From an uncultured Dorea sp. (lineage in GTDB: Bacteria; Bacillota; Clostridia; Lachnospirales; Lachnospiraceae), in the NCBI GenBank assembly GCA_947063855.1, contig CAMSTW010000018.1:1-47151 (forward strand): a stretch of DNA of 47,151 bases, written 5' to 3'. Each line of letters begins with the position of its first letter. Position 1 is the first letter of the stretch. A program made the position numbers and the translations under genes. This document shows, piece by piece, positions 42,422 to 47,151 of this stretch. The notes below the pieces were generated by a model. That model searched no databases and was not told the DNA's origin. It saw only the letters and a list, made by a program, of their open reading frames with translations.

Positions 42422-43392
42422 CCAAAGAACAGATTCAGGCAGCACGGGAGGCGGACCTTTTCGCATACCTGCAATTCCATGAGCCTGGGGTACTGAAACG
42501 GGACGGGCCCAATTACCGGCACAAGGAACATGACAGCCTGGTCTATGTGACCGGGAAAAGGTACTGGTACTGGAACAGCCGGGGCCGGAGTATCAACGCC
42601 CTGGATTACCTGATTCAGATTCGGGGATATGGGCTGGTGGATGCGGTCCATACGCTGGTAGGCGGGGAAATCCAACAGACACCGGCCTATCGGAGTACAA
42701 CAGTAACAGCCCATGTGCAGAAAGAACCGGAGAAGAAAACATTTTCCCTCCCCTGGGCCAGACGGTGCGCCACATCCGCCGTCTCCTATTTGCAGCGGCG
42801 TGGGATCAGCCCTGATGTGATCAGCCGGTGTTTCCGGGAAGGGCTGTTCTATGAGGCACGGTATCATGGCGAGCCGGTCTGTGTGTTCGTGGGAAAGGAC
42901 GAAGCCGGCAAAGCGAAGTTTGCCTGTATGCGGAGCATTACCGGCAGCCTTAGAAAAGATGTTTACGGCAGCGACAAGGAATACAGCTTCTGCTATCCAC
43001 CGAGGAATCCGGGCAGCCGTCATGTGGCGGTCTTTGAGGCGCCCATTGACGCCCTCTCCCATGCCACGCTGCAGGAATTGGAAGGCTGGAAATGGGACGG
43101 CTACCGGCTATCGCTGGGCGGTACTTCCCATGTGGCGCTAACTGCGTTTCTGGAACGCCACCCGGAAATCCGGCGCGTTAATCTCTACATGGACAATGAT
43201 CTTGGCGGCCTTAAAAATGCCAGGAGAATCAAGTCAATGCTCCATGAGGACCGGCGTTTCAAACATATCTGTGTGAGCGTCAACCCGCCCCGCACAGGCA
43301 AGGACTACAACGAAAAGCTGCTGCGGATCAGGGAGCAGATACAGGAACGCCAGCAGCCACGCCGCAAGAAAGAGGCGGCTGTTTCTATTTAA
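42409..43392 (+). CDS. DUF3991 and Toprim domain protein
   Basis: The 327-aa product begins with a helical region (TKEQIQAAREADLFAYLQFH) and a DnaG-zinc-finger-like block without its cysteines (YWYWNSRGRSINALDYL). DUF3991 (about 110-175) and a Toprim domain (about 185-290) follow, with the acidic VFEAPIDALS and NLYMDNDLGGLKNA stretches that bind metal. Similar ICE proteins are thought to act as primase-like factors in element DNA processing. The ATG at 42409 matches family starts (MPxVTxEQI). Confidence 0.85.
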   Translation: MPGVTKEQIQAAREADLFAYLQFHEPGVLKRDGPNYRHKEHDSLVYVTGKRYWYWNSRGRSINALDYLIQIRGYGLVDAVHTLVGGEIQQTPAYRSTTVTAHVQKEPEKKTFSLPWARRCATSAVSYLQRRGISPDVISRCFREGLFYEARYHGEPVCVFVGKDEAGKAKFACMRSITGSLRKDVYGSDKEYSFCYPPRNPGSRHVAVFEAPIDALSHATLQELEGWKWDGYRLSLGGTSHVALTAFLERHPEIRRVNLYMDNDLGGLKNARRIKSMLHEDRRFKHICVSVNPPRTGKDYNEKLLRIREQIQERQQPRRKKEAAVSI

Positions 43393-43404
43393 GGGGGATT
43401 TGCT

Positions 43405-43629
43405 TATGAATGAAAACTAGCAGATTTGCTTTACGGACAGCACAGGAAAGGAACTGTTTTCGCTTCCGGACAACGCGTACTCTGCCTGTTCTATGGGAAC
43501 GGGAATACGCATTTTTTTCTCTGCCGGTTCTTGGACCAGACCCATGCGGAGATTGACGGAGTGAAATATGCCGTCCAGGAATTTGCCCGGAGAATGGAAC
43601 ACAACAAAATCAGCTTTGCCCCGGCTTAA
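43405..43629 (+). pseudogene. Small element gene broken by a stop and a frameshift
   Basis: An ATG at 43405 after GGGGGA is followed by NEN, then TAG at codon 5, then QICFTDSTGKELFSLPDN. The sense then continues one frame over as VLCLFYGNGNTHFFLCRFLD and QTHAEIDGVKYAVQEFARRM to 43629. The two halves fit one small protein (about 74 aa), so a single C-to-T change and a one-base indel near 43470 would explain both. The family is not recognised. Sequencing error is possible for the indel. Confidence 0.6.
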
Positions 43630-43663
43630 CAGCGAGGGGCCAGAATAACAGGAGGAATTTACA

Positions 43664-43948
43664 ATGACAAATACAGAAAATACCGCTTTACAGATGATCG
43701 CCGAAGCTGCCAGGTGCCCGGACTATGACCCCGATATGGTTAAGGCCCTGATGGAAAAACTGGATATGAACGAAAAAGGCTTTGCGCTTCTGATGAATGT
43801 CGCCCCTTCCACGGTCAGGCTCTGGACCAGCGGCGTCGCGCAGCCCAGCGGCACGGCCAGGCGGCTCATGCAGATTTACGAGACCGGGCCGGAGATTGTC
43901 GGCAAGATTGCCGGAGGGCAGCCGCCGGCAGATGGGAGGAATCTATAA
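43664..43948 (+). CDS. XRE-like helix-turn-helix protein
   Basis: The 94-aa product has a helix-turn-helix (about 38-70: MNEKGFALLMNVAPSTVRLW, then TSGVAQPSGTARRLMQI) of the type seen in HigA-like and phage regulators. It is preceded by an AGGAGG site and followed without gap by the next gene, so the two are coupled. A role in control of element genes is likely but not proven. Confidence 0.8.
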   Translation: MTNTENTALQMIAEAARCPDYDPDMVKALMEKLDMNEKGFALLMNVAPSTVRLWTSGVAQPSGTARRLMQIYETGPEIVGKIAGGQPPADGRNL

Positions 43949-44863
43949 ATGACACCGGTCACTATGAAAGATGATGCGCTTCCGCAGATTCACTTAGTCC
44001 GTGATACGGATTTAGGTGTATTTGCCTATGAGCTCCATATCCTGGCCGGGGATTTCCTGCGGGAAAGTGAATTCAACCTGCGCTCACTGGCAACCAACAC
44101 CGGGCCGGATTCTATCGCTATCATGGGAAAAAACCACATATGGCTTGCTGATGCCCTGTCTGCCTACTATCCCACAGGAGAGCTTTACCGGATGGCCGCC
44201 ATGACGGAATACCCCGGTGCCAGGGCTTTCCTGTTCCACACAGAGCGTAAGGAGGACGGACGGCTGTACGGGGATGTCCTGATGACGGACCTTGACACGC
44301 TGCGGCAGGACATAGAACGGAATACCCTCTACCCTTACGGAGTCAACATGGAATACCGGGACGGCACGAAGGCGGAGGCAGGCATTGAAAAATGGGAGGC
44401 AATGGAACTATGCGAAAAGGATGCCCTGAAAACCTGGCGCTACCTTTATGCGCCGGAGCAGGTGACGGAATGGCAGTACCGCTATTCTAACCGGTTCAGC
44501 CAATGGAAGGAGCAGGCATTTTCCTATATGCCCCAGGATTTGGAGGAACGTCTGAATGTGGAGTATATGGAGGAGGCGCAGAACCCGGACACAGATATGT
44601 ACCGCATACCCCTGGGAACGGCGAAGCAGTTGCTTCTTGACGGGGCTTCGGTCTACCGCCTCCTTCCCGGAGGATCGGAAAAGGTTGCGCCTATCGCTGC
44701 GGTCACAGCAGGCCTCTGGTATGAGCATTACCGGGAGTTTGCCGTTACCCCGGAGGATCTGGGCGCACTTGACCGGTTGGTTCTCCGGGAGACGAACCGG
44801 CTCATGGGAATACACACACAACTTAATAAAATACAGGAACGACGCCCATCCCCGGCGCGGTGA
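43949..44863 (+). CDS. Element protein of unknown function, 304 aa
   Basis: I do not recognise the domain. The product is soluble and acidic. Its N-terminal half (about 15-150) includes MGKNHIWLADALSAYYPTGE and GRLYGDVLMTDLDTLRQDIE. The C-terminal half is helical with charged residues (KWEAMELCEKDALKTWRYLY, LVLRETNRLMG). The ATG directly follows the stop of the XRE-like gene, with AGGAATC upstream. A conserved ICE accessory gene of unknown role is the best description. Confidence 0.6.
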   Translation: MTPVTMKDDALPQIHLVRDTDLGVFAYELHILAGDFLRESEFNLRSLATNTGPDSIAIMGKNHIWLADALSAYYPTGELYRMAAMTEYPGARAFLFHTERKEDGRLYGDVLMTDLDTLRQDIERNTLYPYGVNMEYRDGTKAEAGIEKWEAMELCEKDALKTWRYLYAPEQVTEWQYRYSNRFSQWKEQAFSYMPQDLEERLNVEYMEEAQNPDTDMYRIPLGTAKQLLLDGASVYRLLPGGSEKVAPIAAVTAGLWYEHYREFAVTPEDLGALDRLVLRETNRLMGIHTQLNKIQERRPSPAR

Positions 44864-44893
44864 TTTTTTATGACAGACTGGAGGTGATAAGGA

Positions 44894-46918
44894 TTGGCGG
44901 ATAATATACAGCATGAAGATTTCGGGGAAAAGATCGGCGGCGCCAAAAAAGACTTGTGGAAGGACCGGGGGCTTTATGTGAACGACCTGGACGCCATGAA
45001 TGAGCGTGAGGCCGAGAAATTCGTAAAAAAGGATAATATCTGGAAGAAACCGGATTATACGGCCATGCTTGATGACGGGATTCCCCTTGGCGTGGTCTAT
45101 TTTATCAAAAAGGCGCGGGACGGGCTGAATGCCTCCCCGCAGTATTACCGCAGGGATGATACGCCGGAGAAACGCCTTGCAAGGCAGAAAGAATATATCC
45201 AGACGGTACGGGAGCTGCAGAGCGTGGTTTCGGAAGTCCGCACCGTGGAGGACGCTATGCAGGTCTATGACCGTTTCTTTGTGGAAAACGGGTATCTGGA
45301 ACAGGTGCAGGGCTGGGGCAGCGGAATCCATTACCAGGCAACGGAAAAGGGCCGTGAGAACCCGGCCATTACAAACAAGCTGTCCAATACCCTGATGGTC
45401 CGCTCGGCAGGATATTTTGAGCGGAACTTCACACAGAAAGCACAGAAGGAACAGTTTGGCGTTTCCAAAGACCAGAAGGTGCCGAAGAGCTATGCGATCC
45501 ATTTCAACGACGGGAAGAATACTTATTCCAAAAATAATGACTGGAAACCTGATACCTATTATGTGACGAAGGGCTATTCCATTCTACGGACAAATTTTGA
45601 AACGCGGGAGGCTGCCCTGAAATGGGTGCAGGCGTTGGCAAAAGGGCGCAGCAAAAGCGGAAAGACGCGGTTTGTGCCTCCCCAGCTTATCGCTGTGCGG
45701 CGAACCGGGCCGGATTACAGGAACGGCGCAGAGATTACCGGGCAGCACTACCTTGATACCTTCGGATTCCGCGGCGGTGAGTTTGGGAACTGGATGAACC
45801 AGAATGACCGGCAGGCTTCCCTCAACATGGGGTTTGAAGCACTCAAAGATTTGGCGGCAGCCCTGCAGGTCAGCGACAAAGATATTGCCTATCAGGGGAC
45901 GCTTGCTATCGCTTTCGGCGCCAGGGGCAGCGGCAATGCGGCAGCCCACTATGAACCGCTTCGCAAGGTTATCAATCTCACGAAGATGCACGGGGCCGGC
46001 TCTTTGGCACATGAATGGTGGCACGGGTTGGACGATTACCTGGGTACGAAAATGGGCGCAAAGGGGATGCTCTCAGAACAGCCCCGCCTCTATGCGCCAT
46101 TTCAGAAGTTAATTGAAGCCATGAAATATAAACCGGAGACACCGGAGCAGGCGGCGAAACGCACCGAAGCACAGACGGAGCGCACCCGGAAAAATGCGGC
46201 AAGCTGGCTGGATTCTGCGGTGCTCGGTTCTCTGAAACGGCATGGCAATGAGGAACAGATGGAAACTTACGCGGTTCTCAGGGAGGCGTTTCTGTCCGGC
46301 GAGGCCGGCTCCGTGGAACAGATCAGTGCCTTTAAGAAGTCTGTCACCGGGCGGGTGATCCCCAAAAGTGAGCGGGAAAGGCTGGAAATATTCGAGCACA
46401 TGCTGTCCGGGATGCAGGCACAGGAGGCCCCGCAGATTGGACGTGTGGAGACCGATTTTTACCGAAATTCCGTGCGCATGGGAAAGGAATGTGAAAAGGA
46501 CGGCGGCTATTGGGACAGCAACACGGAAATGACCGCCAGGGCCTTTGCCTGTTACATCAAGGATAAGCTGCCCTATCAATCAGATTATTTGGCAGGCCAT
46601 GCGGACTGTGCTGTCACCTTTGCGACTGATAAAGACGGAAAAATGGAGGTTTTGAAAGCCTATCCTGAAGGTGAGGAACGCAGGGCCATCAATGCGGTAT
46701 TTGACGAGATCGTGGCAGACCTGAAACGGGAGCAGATACTTACCCATTCGGATGTGACGCTGCCCCTTCCGGCGCAGCCATTAGCAGAGAATGAGCAGAT
46801 TTCCATATTTACGGCAGAGCGGCCTTCGGTCATGGCACAGCTTGCAGCGGCGAAGCCGGCAGAAAAAACTACCCCGGCACAGGCGGTCCCGAAAAAGAGC
46901 CGTGTGCCGGAGATTTAA
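44894..46918 (+). CDS. LPD1-type large polyvalent protein with HEWWH metallopeptidase site
   Basis: The 674-aa product starts at a TTG (44894) after GGAGGTGAT. Its N-terminal region (about 10-130) is helical and charged. From about 290 it shows the LPD1/zincin-like domain: FGFRGGEFGNWMNQNDRQ, LAIAFGARGSGNAAAHYEP and GAGSLAHEWWHGLDDYL, where HEWWH is a HExxH zinc site (most relatives read HEWGH). The C-terminal part has AKRTEAQTERTRKN and an acidic tail. Polyvalent-type proteins on ICEs and phages are thought to be injected or to modify host proteins; the target is unknown. Confidence 0.82.
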   Translation: MADNIQHEDFGEKIGGAKKDLWKDRGLYVNDLDAMNEREAEKFVKKDNIWKKPDYTAMLDDGIPLGVVYFIKKARDGLNASPQYYRRDDTPEKRLARQKEYIQTVRELQSVVSEVRTVEDAMQVYDRFFVENGYLEQVQGWGSGIHYQATEKGRENPAITNKLSNTLMVRSAGYFERNFTQKAQKEQFGVSKDQKVPKSYAIHFNDGKNTYSKNNDWKPDTYYVTKGYSILRTNFETREAALKWVQALAKGRSKSGKTRFVPPQLIAVRRTGPDYRNGAEITGQHYLDTFGFRGGEFGNWMNQNDRQASLNMGFEALKDLAAALQVSDKDIAYQGTLAIAFGARGSGNAAAHYEPLRKVINLTKMHGAGSLAHEWWHGLDDYLGTKMGAKGMLSEQPRLYAPFQKLIEAMKYKPETPEQAAKRTEAQTERTRKNAASWLDSAVLGSLKRHGNEEQMETYAVLREAFLSGEAGSVEQISAFKKSVTGRVIPKSERERLEIFEHMLSGMQAQEAPQIGRVETDFYRNSVRMGKECEKDGGYWDSNTEMTARAFACYIKDKLPYQSDYLAGHADCAVTFATDKDGKMEVLKAYPEGEERRAINAVFDEIVADLKREQILTHSDVTLPLPAQPLAENEQISIFTAERPSVMAQLAAAKPAEKTTPAQAVPKKSRVPEI

Positions 46919-46934
46919 GGAGGTGTGAAAGATT

Positions 46935-47151
46935 TTGGAAGAAAATAAAGATTACCGTGCTTACCGGTACGGCGATCATTTGGAACCAGGTGCAGAGCTG
47001 AAAATCGAGCACAGTGTTTCTTGTGAAGATGTGGATATTTCCTCCCTGATTACAATGGGCACCGAAAATCTGGAGGCCATGCGTCAGGGAAGTATCGACG
47101 GTGAACAGAAAGCCTATGAGATTGTGGTTGCTGCGGCAAAGCAATGGGAAA
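46935..47151 (+). CDS. Partial element gene, unknown
   Basis: A TTG at 46935 follows GGAGGTG, and the frame stays open to the window end (72 codons). It starts LEENKDYRAYRYGDHLEPG, then EDVDISSLITMG and ENLEAMRQGSIDGEQKAYEI. The family is not recognised and the 3' end is cut by the window. An antisense frame also covers this stretch but has no ribosome site. Confidence 0.5.
   Translation, partial: MEENKDYRAYRYGDHLEPGAELKIEHSVSCEDVDISSLITMGTENLEAMRQGSIDGEQKAYEIVVAAAKQWE

Larger units (their letters stand above)
40763..47151 (+). mobile_element. Left end of an integrative conjugative-type element
   Basis: From the break in the fic gene onward, all genes read right and are of the type found on large Clostridia ICEs/conjugative transposons: a DUF6017-like wHTH protein, a DUF3991-Toprim protein, an XRE-like protein, an LPD1 polyvalent-type protein and several orphans. 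GC-rich CCGG-heavy codons differ from the preceding genes. No integrase or relaxase is in the window; they are expected further right. The exact left terminus is placed at about 40762 from the fic frame break and is not otherwise defined. Confidence 0.75.

Noticed and set aside
44408..45502. Long leftward open frame across two element genes
   Set aside because: It spans two convincing rightward genes with good starts and coupled spacing; the product has no recognisable domain.
1..47151. tRNA or rRNA genes
   Set aside because: No cloverleaf, CCA end or rRNA-like conserved sequence was noticed on either strand while reading; a scan by a dedicated tool was not possible.

Overview
This looks like a chromosomal window from a spore-forming, gut-type Clostridia, most likely a Lachnospiraceae member. 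The grounds are a spoIIR gene, a LysM protein with DUF3794 (SPOCS) domains, class C sortase pili, TasA/SipW-type secretion, strong AGGAGG ribosome binding sites and a medium GC content. The genus cannot be fixed from the sequence alone.

Layout. 1-4805: two tyrosine recombinases, a broken AAA-ATPase/nuclease gene, and a 1.69-kb segment bounded by a perfect 23-bp inverted repeat. That segment carries its own tyrosine recombinase and, just inside its right end, a consensus promoter (TTGACA, 17 bp, TACAAT) pointing right. 4903-22199: one long rightward surface-structure locus. In order it has a small unknown protein, a BTAD-type regulator, a paralogue of the small protein, a coiled-coil protein, a signal peptidase I, a 1477-aa adhesin, a major pilin, two class C sortases, a secreted pilin-like protein, two SipW-type (TasA/CalY-like) proteins, two membrane-anchored surface proteins and a SipW-type signal peptidase. 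22308-25171: a small defence-like or mobile island with an Rpn nuclease gene and a duplicated 3' end, a PIN/AbrB toxin-antitoxin pair and a decayed Rpn-family relic. 25161-34899: leftward housekeeping genes (HAD phosphatase, murF, ddl, pncB, a DUF969/DUF979 membrane pair, cyclophilin, plsC, malQ). 35080-39963: rightward genes (lipoprotein, SPOCS-LysM protein, ispE, GntR regulator, a candidate structured RNA, a 67-bp tandem repeat, spoIIR). 40072-47151: a Fic gene cut inside its active-site motif by the left end of an integrative conjugative-type element that runs off the window.

Main idea. The segment at 3120-4805 reads as a self-contained promoter inversion switch, present here in the ON orientation, controlling the whole ~17-kb pilus/fibre locus. 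The locus joins a sortase-assembled pilus (LPxTG-type subunits, two sortases, signal peptidase I) to a SipW/TasA-type fibre module in one transcription direction. An early gene encodes a regulator with a degenerate GGDEF-like tail that could add feedback. Inversion would remove the only clear promoter, and a leftward terminator inside the segment would then insulate the locus from recombinase transcription. Inversion itself is inferred and is not shown by one assembled sequence.

Other points worth attention: an Rpn nuclease gene with a strong internal start that would make a small C-terminal protein, plus a free-standing duplicate of that same product; a nested-stem RNA candidate at 38732-38911; several tandem repeats inside or next to surface genes; and an AT-rich internal block in the adhesin/pilin region that suggests allele exchange.
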